From assembly GCA_043553855.1 (NCBI GenBank), contig CP121336.1, forward strand, positions 2,232,001 to 2,296,000: a stretch of 64,000 nucleotides of DNA, in the 5' to 3' direction. Below the pieces are notes generated by a model. That model was not told the DNA's origin and ran no database searches. It worked only from the letters and a program-made list of their open reading frames with translations. Numbering within the stretch: the first letter of the stretch is position 1; every line of letters starts with the position of its first letter. The translations under genes and the position numbers were made by a program. This DNA comes from JAUIAS01 sp030425395 (lineage in GTDB: Bacteria > Pseudomonadota > Alphaproteobacteria > Rhodobacterales > Rhodobacteraceae). Shown in pieces: positions 8,810 through 16,983 of this stretch.

Positions 8810-9369
8810 TGACGATGGGATGGGGACTACTGGTATTGGGCGTTGTTCTTTGGACAGCGGCCCATGTGTTCAAACGGGTGGCCCCGGATCGTCGGGCCGC
8901 CATGGGGGCTGCTGGCCGTGGCCCCATTTCGGTGGCAATTTTCGTGTCTTTGGCTCTGATGATACTGGGCTATCGCATGGCGGACGGCGCGTTCTTTTGG
9001 GGCCGCAGCCCGGCTCTCGTTGGCATAAACAACCTGCTGATGCTGGTGGCGGTCTACCTGTTTGCGGCCTCGGGTATGAAAACGGCGATCACTGCGCGCA
9101 TCCGCCATCCGCAATTGAGCGCCGTTAAGGCATGGGCGTTGGCCCATTTGCTGGTGAATGGCGATACCCCGTCCTTTGTTCTGTTCGGTGGTTTGCTCGC
9201 ATGGGCGGTGTTTGAGGTCATTCTTATCAACAAGCAGACCGAGTGGGCGCGTCCCGCAGGCCCATTCCCGGCCCGCAAAGAAGCGATCGCAGTGGTCGCA
9301 ACCCTTGTCGTTTATGGCGTCATTGGCGGCATCCACGGGGCGCTTGGGTATTCGGCATTCGGGGGATGA
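8809..9369 (+). CDS. NnrU-family integral membrane protein
   Basis: A 186-residue membrane protein with about five or six transmembrane helices and the NnrU-type signature spread through AAHVFKRVAPDRRAAMG at the N-terminus and RHPQLSAVKAWALAHLLVNGD in the middle. NnrU proteins were named for linkage to nitrite/nitric-oxide reduction, but their biochemical role is not established. The ATG at 8809 overlaps the stop of the mcl2-like gene (TAATG), and the following small gene starts within two bases of its stop, so it is part of a compact unit mcl2-nnrU-DUF1737-mch. An ATG at 8815 is a possible alternative start. Confidence 0.82.
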   Translation: MTMGWGLLVLGVVLWTAAHVFKRVAPDRRAAMGAAGRGPISVAIFVSLALMILGYRMADGAFFWGRSPALVGINNLLMLVAVYLFAASGMKTAITARIRHPQLSAVKAWALAHLLVNGDTPSFVLFGGLLAWAVFEVILINKQTEWARPAGPFPARKEAIAVVATLVVYGVIGGIHGALGYSAFGG

Positions 9370-9370
9370 C

Positions 9371-9574
9371 ATGAAACTGTACCGGCTCCTCACAGAAGAC
9401 GACACATCCGCCTTTTGCCACAAGGTCAGCGCAGCGCTGGCCAAAGGCTGGGTGCTGTACGGTGATCCGACCTATGCCTTTGATTCCGCGCGCGGCGTGA
9501 TGCGGTGTGGACAGGCCGTGACCAAGGACGTGGACTCAGATTATTCCCCCGACATGAAACTAGGAGAGCAATAA
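9371..9574 (+). CDS. DUF1737-like small protein
   Basis: A 67-residue protein beginning MKLYRLLTEDDTSAFCHK, with LAKGWVLYGDPTYAFD in the middle. The KLYRLLT opening and the GW-LYG-P core match the small DUF1737 family, of unknown function. It starts one base after the NnrU-like stop and ends two bases before mch, so it is translationally linked to both. Confidence 0.75.
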   Translation: MKLYRLLTEDDTSAFCHKVSAALAKGWVLYGDPTYAFDSARGVMRCGQAVTKDVDSDYSPDMKLGEQ

Positions 9575-9576
9575 CG

Positions 9577-10608
9577 ATGGCCAAGACAAATCCGGGCCGC
9601 TTTTTCGAAGACTACAGCGTCGGGGATCTGTTGCCGCATGCGGTGCCGCGGACGGTATCGGGTGGCGAACGTGCTTTGTACCATGCGCTTTATCCGGCGC
9701 GGCACGCGCTATATTCCTCTGACCGCTTCGCGCAGGCTTGCGGCCTTCCCGGCAGTCCGCTGGACGATCTGGCCGCATTTCATCTGGTGTTCGGCAAGAC
9801 GGTTCCGGATGTGTCGCTGAACGCGGTTGCCAACCTCGGCTATGCGGAAGGGCGGTGGCTGGCACCGGTTTATGCGGGCGATACGCTGGCTTCTGAATCA
9901 GAGGTCATCGGTCTCAAGCAGAATTCCAACGGAAAATCAGGCGTTGTGTATGTCCGCACTCGGGGCCGCAATCAACGTGACGAGGTTGTTCTTGATTACG
10001 TTCGCTGGGTCATGGTGCGCAAGAAAAACCTAGATGCGCCTGCGCCCGAAACGGTGATCCCGGATATCAAACCGGCACTTGATGTCGCGGATCTGGTGAT
10101 TCCTGACGGGTTGGATTTCACGGGTTACGATTTCACGCTTGCGGGCGAACCGCATCGGTGGGGTGACTACGAGATCGGCGAAACCATAGATCACGTCGAT
10201 GGCGTGACGATCGAAGAAGCCGAACACATGATGGCGACGCGGCTTTGGCAGAACACCGCCAAAGTCCATTTTGATGCCACGTTCCGACCGGATGGGCAGC
10301 GGCTGATCTATGGCGGGCACGTCATCTCCATGGCGCGTGCGCTGAGTTTTAACGGCTTGGCCAACGCACAGATGATTGTCGGGCTGAACGCCGGTGCACA
10401 TGCCAACCCATGTTTCTCGGGCGATACCATCAAGGCGTGGTCCGAGGTGATCGACAAGGTTGAAACAGCGGCACCCGGCGTCGGTGCAATCCGCCTGCGT
10501 CTTGTTGCGACCAAGGGTGGCGCCCCATTTGCCCTGCGTGGCGAAGACGGAAAATACCTGCCTGACGTGCTGCTCGATCTCGATTATTGGGCGTTGATGC
10601 CGACATAG
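9577..10608 (+). CDS. mch: Mesaconyl-CoA hydratase (MaoC-like double hot-dog)
   Basis: Hydrates mesaconyl-C1-CoA to beta-methylmalyl-CoA in the ethylmalonyl-CoA pathway. The 343-residue length fits the characterised Rhodobacter Mch, a fused two-domain MaoC-type hydratase. Evidence includes the opening NPGRFFEDYSVGDLLPHAVPRTV, a MaoC-like GDTLASESEVIG in the first half, and a second half with the HVISMARALSFNG region. The ATG at 9577 follows GGAGAG. It lies in the order mcl2-nnrU-DUF1737-mch-sdhCDAB, which I recall also from R. sphaeroides. A strong hairpin terminator that doubles as an operator follows at 10651. Confidence 0.88.
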   Translation: MAKTNPGRFFEDYSVGDLLPHAVPRTVSGGERALYHALYPARHALYSSDRFAQACGLPGSPLDDLAAFHLVFGKTVPDVSLNAVANLGYAEGRWLAPVYAGDTLASESEVIGLKQNSNGKSGVVYVRTRGRNQRDEVVLDYVRWVMVRKKNLDAPAPETVIPDIKPALDVADLVIPDGLDFTGYDFTLAGEPHRWGDYEIGETIDHVDGVTIEEAEHMMATRLWQNTAKVHFDATFRPDGQRLIYGGHVISMARALSFNGLANAQMIVGLNAGAHANPCFSGDTIKAWSEVIDKVETAAPGVGAIRLRLVATKGGAPFALRGEDGKYLPDVLLDLDYWALMPT

Positions 10609-10650
10609 GCTTGGCTGCGCAGTACCGGATCAGGGATTCGGAGTAGTCGG

Positions 10651-10701
10651 CTGGTTCGTGATCACACTACGGAATTGTGTGATCACGAACCGGCTTTTTT
10701 T
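10651..10701 (+). terminator. Rho-independent terminator after mch, containing a double GTGATCAC operator
   Basis: A 17-bp stem (one G-U pair) runs from 10651 to 10667 and from 10677 to 10693 around the 9-base loop TACGGAATT, then C and seven T at 10695-10701. This is a textbook terminator for the mcl2-mch unit. Each arm contains the palindrome GTGATCAC (10658-10665 and 10679-10686), spaced 21 bp as in the sucC leader. The element therefore can act in RNA as a terminator and in DNA as an operator for the sdhC promoter just downstream. Confidence 0.85.
10658..10686. promoter_or_regulatory. Double GTGATCAC operator upstream of sdhC
   Basis: The two 8-bp palindromes are spaced 21 bp centre to centre, identical to the pair at 5369-5397 upstream of sucC, while the intervening sequence differs (TACGGAATT here). 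Conservation of motif and spacing but not spacer argues for a protein site rather than chance. It lies about 120 bases before sdhC. No regulator gene is adjacent. Confidence 0.68.
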
Positions 10702-10803
10702 ACCAAACCGCGCCAAAAAACCGCGCCTAGGGCCCGCTGACGCAGGTGACAGGCGGTCAGAATACATTAAGAAGTGAGCCAAGCGAACCTGAAAGGAAAC
10801 ATC

Positions 10804-11187
10804 ATGGCCGATGTGAACCGGGGCAACCGCCCGCTATCGCCACACATGTCGATTTACCGTCCTCAGCTTACCTCTATCTCTTCGATTCTGACCCGGATCA
10901 CCGGTAACGCCATTTTGTTGGCAGCTCTGCTGATCGTCTGGTGGTTTCTGGCCGCTGCGACCTCGCCCGAATATTTCGCGATTGCGAACGGCGTCTTGAC
11001 CAGCTGGTTTGGCGATCTGGTAATGTTCCTGTCGCTGTGGGGACTTTGGTATCACACGCTGGCCGGTATTCGGCACCTGATCTGGGATTACGCCATCGGT
11101 CTTGATCTCGATACCGCCTACAAACTTGGCTACGCGGTGATCGGCGGTTCGGTCGTCCTGACGCTGCTGACCGTTGCGCTGATCTGA
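10804..11187 (+). CDS. sdhC: Succinate dehydrogenase, cytochrome b556 subunit
   Basis: Membrane anchor subunit of complex II that binds haem b and ubiquinone. It has 127 residues and three hydrophobic helices. The SdhC signature RPLSPHMSIYRPQLTSISSIL is at residues 9-29 and the haem-ligating His is His84 in WYHTLAGIRHLIWD. The ATG at 10804 follows GAAAGGAAAC; an earlier ATG at 10774 is less well placed. First gene of sdhCDA-x-sdhB, downstream of the GTGATCAC pair and the mch terminator. Confidence 0.96.
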   Translation: MADVNRGNRPLSPHMSIYRPQLTSISSILTRITGNAILLAALLIVWWFLAAATSPEYFAIANGVLTSWFGDLVMFLSLWGLWYHTLAGIRHLIWDYAIGLDLDTAYKLGYAVIGGSVVLTLLTVALI

Positions 11188-11198
11188 GGAGAAGAAAA

Positions 11199-11570
11199 AT
11201 GCGTTACCTGACAGACCGCAAACGCGCCGTCGGCATGGGCAGTGCCAAGACCGGCACCGCGCATTTCTGGGCGATGAAGGTTAGCTCCGTCGCTTTGCTC
11301 CTTTTGATCCCGATGTTCCTGTTTACCTTTGGCCCGATGCTGGGCGAGGATCACGCCACGGTCGTGGCCTATTTTGCACGCCCGTTCCCGGCCATCGTGG
11401 CCGCGCTGACCATCGTCGTCAGCTTCATGCACTTCAAGGACGGTGTGCAAGTCCTGATCGAAGACTATGTTCACGGTCTGGCACAGAAAATCCTGATCAT
11501 CCTGATGATCTGCCTTTCATACGCGGCGGCGGCAACAGGCCTGTTCGCCATCGCGCGCATCGCGCTTTAA
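11199..11570 (+). CDS. sdhD: Succinate dehydrogenase, hydrophobic membrane anchor subunit
   Basis: Second membrane anchor of complex II, 123 residues with three helices. Family features are the opening MRYLTDRKRAVGMGSAKTGT, the helix with VSFMHFKDGVQVLIEDYVH (quinone/haem neighbourhood), and a final hydrophobic helix. It starts 11 bp after sdhC behind GAGGAGAAG and ends 21 bp before sdhA, so it is clearly in the same operon. Confidence 0.95.
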   Translation: MRYLTDRKRAVGMGSAKTGTAHFWAMKVSSVALLLLIPMFLFTFGPMLGEDHATVVAYFARPFPAIVAALTIVVSFMHFKDGVQVLIEDYVHGLAQKILIILMICLSYAAAATGLFAIARIAL

Positions 11571-11591
11571 CTCCGAACGGGAGGCGCCGAT

Positions 11592-13394
11592 ATGGCTGCA
11601 TACGAATACGAAACGCACGAATATGATGTTGTCGTCGTGGGGGCTGGCGGTGCCGGGCTGCGCGCGACGCTGGGCATGGCCGAGCAGGGCTTGCGCACTG
11701 CCTGTATCTCCAAGGTGTTCCCGACCCGGTCGCACACCGTCGCGGCGCAGGGTGGCATCGCGGCAAGCCTTGGCAATATGGGACCGGACAGCTGGCAGTG
11801 GCATATGTTCGACACCGTCAAGGGGTCTGACTGGCTGGGGGACACGGATGCGATGGAATACCTCGCCCGTGAAGCGCCCAAGGCGGTTTATGAACTGGAT
11901 CACTACGGCGTGCCGTTCTCGCGCACGGAAGAGGGCAAGATTTATCAGCGCCCCTTTGGTGGTCACACAACCGAATTTGGCGATGGCCCGCCGGTGCAGC
12001 GGACCTGTGCCGCAGCGGACCGCACCGGCCACGCGATCCTGCACACGCTTTATGGGCAATCGCTCAAGAATAACGCGGAATTCTATATCGAATATTTCGC
12101 TATCGACCTGATCATGACCGATGGCGCATGCACTGGCGTTGTCTGCTGGAAGCTGGACGACGGCACCATGCACGTCTTCAACGCCAAGATGGTTGTTCTG
12201 GCCACCGGTGGCTATGGTCGGGCATACTTCTCGGCCACCTCGGCGCATACCTGCACCGGCGATGGCGGCGGTATGGTCGCACGCGCCGGGCTCGCGCTTC
12301 AGGACATGGAGTTCGTTCAGTTCCACCCGACCGGTATCTACGGTTCGGGCTGCCTGATCACCGAAGGGGCCCGTGGCGAAGGCGGCTATCTCACCAACTC
12401 AGAAGGCGAACGGTTCATGGAGCGCTACGCGCCCAACTACAAGGACCTCGCCCCGCGCGACTACGTCTCGCGGTCGATGACAATGGAAATCCGCGAAGGG
12501 CGCGGCGTCGGGGCCGAAGGGGATCACATCCACCTGCACCTCAACCACTTGCCGCCCGAAACGCTTGCCGAACGTCTGCCGGGCATTTCGGAATCCGCGC
12601 GCGTCTTTGCCGGTGTAGATGTCACCAAGGAACCGATCCCGGTTCTGCCAACGGTGCATTACAACATGGGTGGCATCCCGACCAACTATTGGGGCGAAGT
12701 GATCAACCCGACCGCCAAAGATTCTAACGCCATCGTTCCGGGGCTCATGGCCGTGGGCGAAGCGGGCTGCGCCAGTGTTCACGGTGCGAACCGCCTTGGC
12801 TCCAATTCGTTGATTGACCTTGTGGTCTTTGGGCGGGCCGCCGCCATTCGCGCCGGGCAGGTTGTTGACCGCGCGTCGGCCATTCCGTCCACCAACACCA
12901 GCGAAGTCGACAAGGCGCTGGATCGTCTGGACGGTTTGCGCCACGCGAAAGGCACCACGGCCACCGCCGACCTGCGCCTCGAGATGCAAAAAACCATGCA
13001 GTCGGACGCGGCGGTTTTCCGTGCCTCCGATACGCTGGGCGAAGGCCTTGAGAAGATGACGGCAATCGCGGCCAAGCTGGACGATATCAAAGTGACGGAC
13101 CGGTCTCTGGTTTGGAACTCCGACCTGATGGAAACGCTTGAACTGACCAACCTGATGCCCAACGCGCTGGCCACTATCGCCGGTGCCGAGGCCCGCAAGG
13201 AAAGCCGTGGGGCCCATGCTCACGAGGATTTCCCAACTCGGGACGATGATAACTGGCGCAAGCACACAATCAGCCACGTTGATGGCAGCAAGGTTGCGCT
13301 GACGTATCGTTCGGTGATCACCGCTCCGCTGACCACCGAGGATCAGGGCGGCATCAACCTCAAGAAAATCGCTCCGAAGGAACGGACGTTCTGA
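11592..13394 (+). CDS. sdhA: Succinate dehydrogenase, flavoprotein subunit
   Basis: Catalytic subunit of complex II, oxidising succinate to fumarate with covalent FAD. The 600-residue length is typical. The dinucleotide-binding VVVVGAGGAG is at residues 13-22, His48 in TRSHTVAAQGG is the expected FAD attachment site, and HPTGIYGSGCLITEG and NMGGIPTN line the active site. The ATG at 11592 follows GGGAGGCG. About 100 bp and then a sulfotransferase-like gene separate it from sdhB, instead of the usual direct sdhA-sdhB junction. Confidence 0.98.
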   Translation: MAAYEYETHEYDVVVVGAGGAGLRATLGMAEQGLRTACISKVFPTRSHTVAAQGGIAASLGNMGPDSWQWHMFDTVKGSDWLGDTDAMEYLAREAPKAVYELDHYGVPFSRTEEGKIYQRPFGGHTTEFGDGPPVQRTCAAADRTGHAILHTLYGQSLKNNAEFYIEYFAIDLIMTDGACTGVVCWKLDDGTMHVFNAKMVVLATGGYGRAYFSATSAHTCTGDGGGMVARAGLALQDMEFVQFHPTGIYGSGCLITEGARGEGGYLTNSEGERFMERYAPNYKDLAPRDYVSRSMTMEIREGRGVGAEGDHIHLHLNHLPPETLAERLPGISESARVFAGVDVTKEPIPVLPTVHYNMGGIPTNYWGEVINPTAKDSNAIVPGLMAVGEAGCASVHGANRLGSNSLIDLVVFGRAAAIRAGQVVDRASAIPSTNTSEVDKALDRLDGLRHAKGTTATADLRLEMQKTMQSDAAVFRASDTLGEGLEKMTAIAAKLDDIKVTDRSLVWNSDLMETLELTNLMPNALATIAGAEARKESRGAHAHEDFPTRDDDNWRKHTISHVDGSKVALTYRSVITAPLTTEDQGGINLKKIAPKERTF

Positions 13395-13494
13395 TGATCG
13401 CGCGGCATCCGGATCAACGCTTGGATGGCATAGCAACACGCTATGTCATTCCTTGCGGTCGGTCGGGTGCCCGTCATCATGCGGGGTCGTCCGT

Positions 13495-14271
13495 ATGAGC
13501 TTGCTGATCCACATGGGTGTGCAGAAAACTGGATCGACCGCGCTGCACCACTTTCTGCAACGCAACCGGGATGCCTTGGCCGGACGTGTACAGGTTCTGA
13601 CACCTGTCAAGCAAAGCGCGACGCGGCATTTGGGCCGGCTTGCAGGATTGTTTTCCCTCAATGAGGCAACAGAAGCGGATCTGGTGGCAGCGATCCGTGC
13701 CGTCCGCGATGAGATCAACGGCCCGGACACGATCCTGAGCCATGAGAACCTTCCCGGTGCCATGCCCGGGCGTGGCGGTGTCGTGACGCTTTTCCCACGC
13801 ATCGGGGAAATTATGGCGCTGTTGCACCGCGAACTGTCGATGTTTGCACCCAGCTTTGCCGTCGTCACCCGCGACATGCCGCGCTGGAAACAAAGCGTTT
13901 GGGGACAAGCGGTGCGCACTGACAACTATGCCCGCACCCTGCCGGATTTTCTGGAGGAAACCGGAGAGGCCGGTGATTGGGATGAACTGGCCACGCGCAT
14001 GCGTGCCGCCACATCGGCCCCCGTTCACGTGCTGCGTATCGAGGATGAAGCGGACATTGCCCGTCCCGGAGCGCAACTTCTTGGCCTTTTGGGGTTAAGA
14101 ATGGATGAAATTCAGGCGTTGTCCCCAGTCGAGGGGCGACGCAACCCGAGCCTTAACACAGGTGCGCTTGAATTCATGCGCCTGATCAATACGCTGGAAC
14201 TGAATCCACCGGCGCGCCGGAAGGTGGCGCAACTGGTGGAGAAGAACCAGGGCCTATTTGCATCTACCTGA
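13495..14271 (+). CDS. Sulfotransferase-like protein inserted between sdhA and sdhB
   Basis: A 258-residue protein whose N-terminus, LLIHMGVQKTGSTALHHFLQ, has the phosphate-binding loop (K-T-G-S-T) of PAPS-dependent sulfotransferases. A later RDMPRWKQSVWGQ resembles the second nucleotide-binding region in which Arg and Ser contact the 3'-phosphate. The acceptor is unknown; carbohydrate sulfation is only a family-level guess. I chose the ATG at 13495 because the domain starts immediately after it; a TTG at 13453 would add 14 residues. It ends 33 bp before sdhB on the same strand and so lies within the sdh operon. The 13395-13494 gap has an 8-bp inverted repeat with one G-U pair (13426-13448) but no T-tract. 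Confidence 0.72.
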   Translation: MSLLIHMGVQKTGSTALHHFLQRNRDALAGRVQVLTPVKQSATRHLGRLAGLFSLNEATEADLVAAIRAVRDEINGPDTILSHENLPGAMPGRGGVVTLFPRIGEIMALLHRELSMFAPSFAVVTRDMPRWKQSVWGQAVRTDNYARTLPDFLEETGEAGDWDELATRMRAATSAPVHVLRIEDEADIARPGAQLLGLLGLRMDEIQALSPVEGRRNPSLNTGALEFMRLINTLELNPPARRKVAQLVEKNQGLFAST

Positions 14272-14304
14272 GGGTATTGCCCCACGGCAGAAAGGAACTC
14301 TGAG

Positions 14305-15084
14305 ATGGTACAACTCACGCTTCCCAAGAACTCCCGCGTTACAACCGGGAAGACATGGCCGAAACCGGACGGCGCAACCAATTTGCGCAAGTTCCAGATT
14401 TACCGCTGGACGCCGGACGATGGCGAGAACCCTCGCGTCGACACGTATTTCGTCGATATGGATACGTGTGGCCCGATGATCCTGGACGCTCTGATCAAGA
14501 TCAAGAACGAGATTGACCCGACGTTGACCTTCCGCCGGTCCTGCCGGGAGGGGATCTGTGGCTCCTGCGCGATGAACATCGACGGGATCAACACACTGGC
14601 CTGTATCTATGGCATGGATGAGGTCAAGGGCGACGTTAAGATCTATCCCTTGCCGCATATGCCCGTGATCCGCGACCTGATCCCCGACCTGACGCATTTC
14701 TATGCGCAGCACGCTTCGATCATGCCGTGGTTGGAGACCAAGACCAACCGGCCGGCGAAAGAATGGCGTCAATCTATCGAAGACCGCAAGAAACTGGATG
14801 GCCTTTACGAATGCGTAATGTGTGCTTCCTGTTCTACATCCTGCCCGTCCTACTGGTGGAACGGCGATCGTTATCTTGGGCCTGCGGCGTTGCTGCATGC
14901 CTATCGCTGGATCATTGATAGCCGCGATGAGGCCACGGGCGAGCGTCTGGATGAGCTTGAGGATCCCTTCAAGCTGTATCGCTGCCACACAATCATGAAC
15001 TGCGCCAAGACGTGCCCCAAGGGATTGAACCCGGCCAAGGCCATTGCAGAGATCAAGAAGATGATGGTCGAACGCACTGTCTGA
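14305..15084 (+). CDS. sdhB: Succinate dehydrogenase, iron-sulfur subunit
   Basis: Electron-transfer subunit of complex II, 259 residues. All three cluster sites are intact: the [2Fe-2S] cysteines at 80, 85, 88 and 100 (SCREGICGSC and LAC), the [4Fe-4S] set at 170, 173, 176 with 237 (CVMCASCSTSC, TCPKG), and the [3Fe-4S] set at 180, 227 and 233. The ATG at 14305 follows GAAAGGAAC. A terminator hairpin follows at 15109, so sdhB ends the operon. Confidence 0.98.
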   Translation: MVQLTLPKNSRVTTGKTWPKPDGATNLRKFQIYRWTPDDGENPRVDTYFVDMDTCGPMILDALIKIKNEIDPTLTFRRSCREGICGSCAMNIDGINTLACIYGMDEVKGDVKIYPLPHMPVIRDLIPDLTHFYAQHASIMPWLETKTNRPAKEWRQSIEDRKKLDGLYECVMCASCSTSCPSYWWNGDRYLGPAALLHAYRWIIDSRDEATGERLDELEDPFKLYRCHTIMNCAKTCPKGLNPAKAIAEIKKMMVERTV

Positions 15085-15108
15085 TCTTCATGTGATGCTT
15101 GCAAACAG

Positions 15109-15136
15109 CGGGGTGATCGTCGGATCGCCCCGTTTT
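15109..15136 (+). terminator. Rho-independent terminator after sdhB
   Basis: A 10-bp stem, CGGGGTGATC paired with GATCGCCCCG around the tetraloop GTCG with one G-U pair, followed by TTTT. It lies 24 bases after the sdhB stop and marks the end of the sdh operon. Confidence 0.8.
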
Positions 15137-15162
15137 GCGTTATCGTAGGACAAGGACGGAGA

Positions 15163-15363
15163 ATGCCCATTCTTTTGATCGCGTTGTTGCTGGGGGTGCT
15201 GGCCTATCTTTTCTGGCGGCGCAAGACGACCACCCTGACACGCAATTGCCGCTGGAGATTGGACCGGGACGCGGGCAAGTGGCGGTGCGCCTATTGCGGA
15301 CAGCAAACCACCACGCCGGACGGCTCCCCGCCAAAGATCTGTGCACAACCGCCTGCCTCTTGA
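15163..15363 (+). CDS. Small membrane-anchored four-cysteine protein
   Basis: A 66-residue protein: residues 2-18 form a single hydrophobic helix (PILLIALLLGVLAYLFW), then a positively charged junction and a short soluble tail with Cys29, Cys42, Cys45 and Cys60. The CAYC pair resembles half of a zinc ribbon, so a small metal-binding cytoplasmic tail is possible. I do not recognise a named family. It follows the sdh terminator and precedes the DUF1989 gene on the same strand. Confidence 0.62.
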   Translation: MPILLIALLLGVLAYLFWRRKTTTLTRNCRWRLDRDAGKWRCAYCGQQTTTPDGSPPKICAQPPAS

Positions 15364-15415
15364 TCCGGGCGCTTGGCTGAGGTTTTCTAAGCTCACCCTT
15401 GGAGGAAAACCCGAC

Positions 15416-16270
15416 ATGAACAACGAACCGTCTGATGCCGCAGAACGCCGCTCTGTCGTGCCTGTGGTCTGCTATCCCGATGACACCCTGCCAGCCCCGG
15501 ATATGGCGCTATACGAGCGGGTTCGCCGGGCTGCGCGGAAAGTGGACGTGGTTCGCGTGCCTCCACGCGAGGCACGAACATTTGAGGTTCCTGCAGGGGG
15601 ATTTTTCCGCATCTCCTCTATCGAAGGATCACAGGTCGGTGATTTGAACCTGCACAATCTTCACGACCTGTCTGAACGGTTCTATTCCGGAAAAACCCGT
15701 GCGTTGCACGGCACACATGTCACCACCGGCGACAGGCTATGGTCGTCTTTTCCGACCCTAAGGCCTATGGCCACCGTCACTGAGGACACGTTGGATTGGT
15801 ATGGTATCGACGGGTTCGGGGGATCGGTCCATGACGTGATTGGAACGCGGTGCGATCCCTACACCAATACGCTTTTGTCGGGTGGCCACTATCACCACTG
15901 TTGCCATTCAAACCTTGTGCGCGCACTGGCAGATCACATGGAGGCCCCCCTGCATGAGGCAGAGACGTTGGTGCATGATGTTCTGAACGTGTTTATGTGC
16001 ACAGGGTTCACCCGCGACACCGGGCAATATTTCATGAAGGCCAGTCCGGTGCGCCCAGGAGATCATATCGAGTTCTTTGCCGAAATGGATTTGTTGGGCA
16101 ATCTTTCGGCCTGCCCCGGCGGAGACTGTTCCGCCGAGCATTCCTCCGATACCGCCGCGTGCTTCCCTCTCTTGGTTGAGGTGTTCGAAAGTCCGGTTGA
16201 GGCCCTCCGATCATGGGAACGCCCCGCGCCCAATGGCTATGATCGCAGCCACGGACGCGGAGAAGGCTAA
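15416..16270 (+). CDS. DUF1989 / urea carboxylase-associated family protein
   Basis: A 284-residue protein of the DUF1989 family, some members of which accompany urea carboxylase or act on small amides. Typical segments are TFEVPAGGFFRISSIEGSQVGDLN and a metal-ligand-like stretch HYHHCCHSNL near residue 165, then DTGQYFMKASPVRPGDHIEFFAEMDLLGNLSACPGGD. The His- and Cys-rich stretch suggests a metal site. The ATG at 16416 minus 1000, that is 15416, follows TTGGAGGA. No urea carboxylase or urease gene is in view, so the substrate is open. It converges on deoD with a three-base gap. Confidence 0.8.
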   Translation: MNNEPSDAAERRSVVPVVCYPDDTLPAPDMALYERVRRAARKVDVVRVPPREARTFEVPAGGFFRISSIEGSQVGDLNLHNLHDLSERFYSGKTRALHGTHVTTGDRLWSSFPTLRPMATVTEDTLDWYGIDGFGGSVHDVIGTRCDPYTNTLLSGGHYHHCCHSNLVRALADHMEAPLHEAETLVHDVLNVFMCTGFTRDTGQYFMKASPVRPGDHIEFFAEMDLLGNLSACPGGDCSAEHSSDTAACFPLLVEVFESPVEALRSWERPAPNGYDRSHGRGEG

Positions 16271-16273
16271 AGA

Positions 16274-16978
16274 TCAGGCAAATGCGGCTGACAGGGCGAT
16301 TTCGACCATGTCACCAAAGCTCTGTTCGCGGTCTTCTGCGGGCAGAGCTTCGCCAGTGATCAGGTGGTCGGAGACGGTCAGGACCGCGAGCGCCCGGCGC
16401 CCGTGCCGCGCGGCAAGGGTGTAAAGCTCGGCGGCTTCCATTTCGACGCCAAGAATTCCGTGCCGGATCATTTGTTCATTCAGATCGGGGCGTTCATCAT
16501 AGAAAACATCCGATGAATAAATCCCGCCCACATGAAAGGTGGCTTGTTTTTTGCGGGCATGGGCGACAGCGGCTTCCAGCAATTCCCAATCTGCGCAGGG
16601 TGCGAAATTCAATTCCCGGAAAATGCCTTTGGATGGAGATCCAAGCGTCGTTGCCGTCATTGCAATCAGCACGTCGCGAATGCCAACGTTTTCCTGCATC
16701 CCCCCACAGGATCCGATGCGTATCAATGTCTGGGCATCGTAATCGCGGATCAATTCATTTGCATAAATTGAAAGCGATGGCATTCCCATACCGCTTCCCT
16801 GAATTGTCACCGGGTGACCATTCCAGGTGCCTGTAAATCCCAGCATCCCACGGACCTCATTCACGAGGCGTGGCGCGGTCAGGAAATTTTCTGCGGCCCA
16901 TTTTGCCCGGTATGGATCGCCGGGCAAAAGGACTGCCGGGGCGATATCGCCCTTTTCGGCGCCGATGTGAATCGTCAT
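16274..16978 (-). CDS. deoD: Purine-nucleoside phosphorylase, DeoD type
   Basis: Phosphorolytic cleavage of purine (deoxy)nucleosides to base and pentose-1-phosphate. The 234-residue length and motifs match the hexameric DeoD class: MTIHIGAEKGDIAPAVLLPG, the phosphate-site GSGMGMPSLSIY, RIGSCGG, the ribose-site VEMEAAELYTLA and the catalytic Asp in TVSDHLITGE. It sits 5 bp after the H-NS-like gene on the same strand. A BMP-family nucleoside-type ABC transporter at 28-33 kb could supply its substrate. Confidence 0.95.
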   Translation of the reverse strand: MTIHIGAEKGDIAPAVLLPGDPYRAKWAAENFLTAPRLVNEVRGMLGFTGTWNGHPVTIQGSGMGMPSLSIYANELIRDYDAQTLIRIGSCGGMQENVGIRDVLIAMTATTLGSPSKGIFRELNFAPCADWELLEAAVAHARKKQATFHVGGIYSSDVFYDERPDLNEQMIRHGILGVEMEAAELYTLAARHGRRALAVLTVSDHLITGEALPAEDREQSFGDMVEIALSAAFA

Positions 16979-16983
16979 GGGCG

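Noticed and set aside
12399..13439. Minus-strand open frame of 346 codons
   Set aside because: Antisense to sdhA, which is certain; no domain seen.
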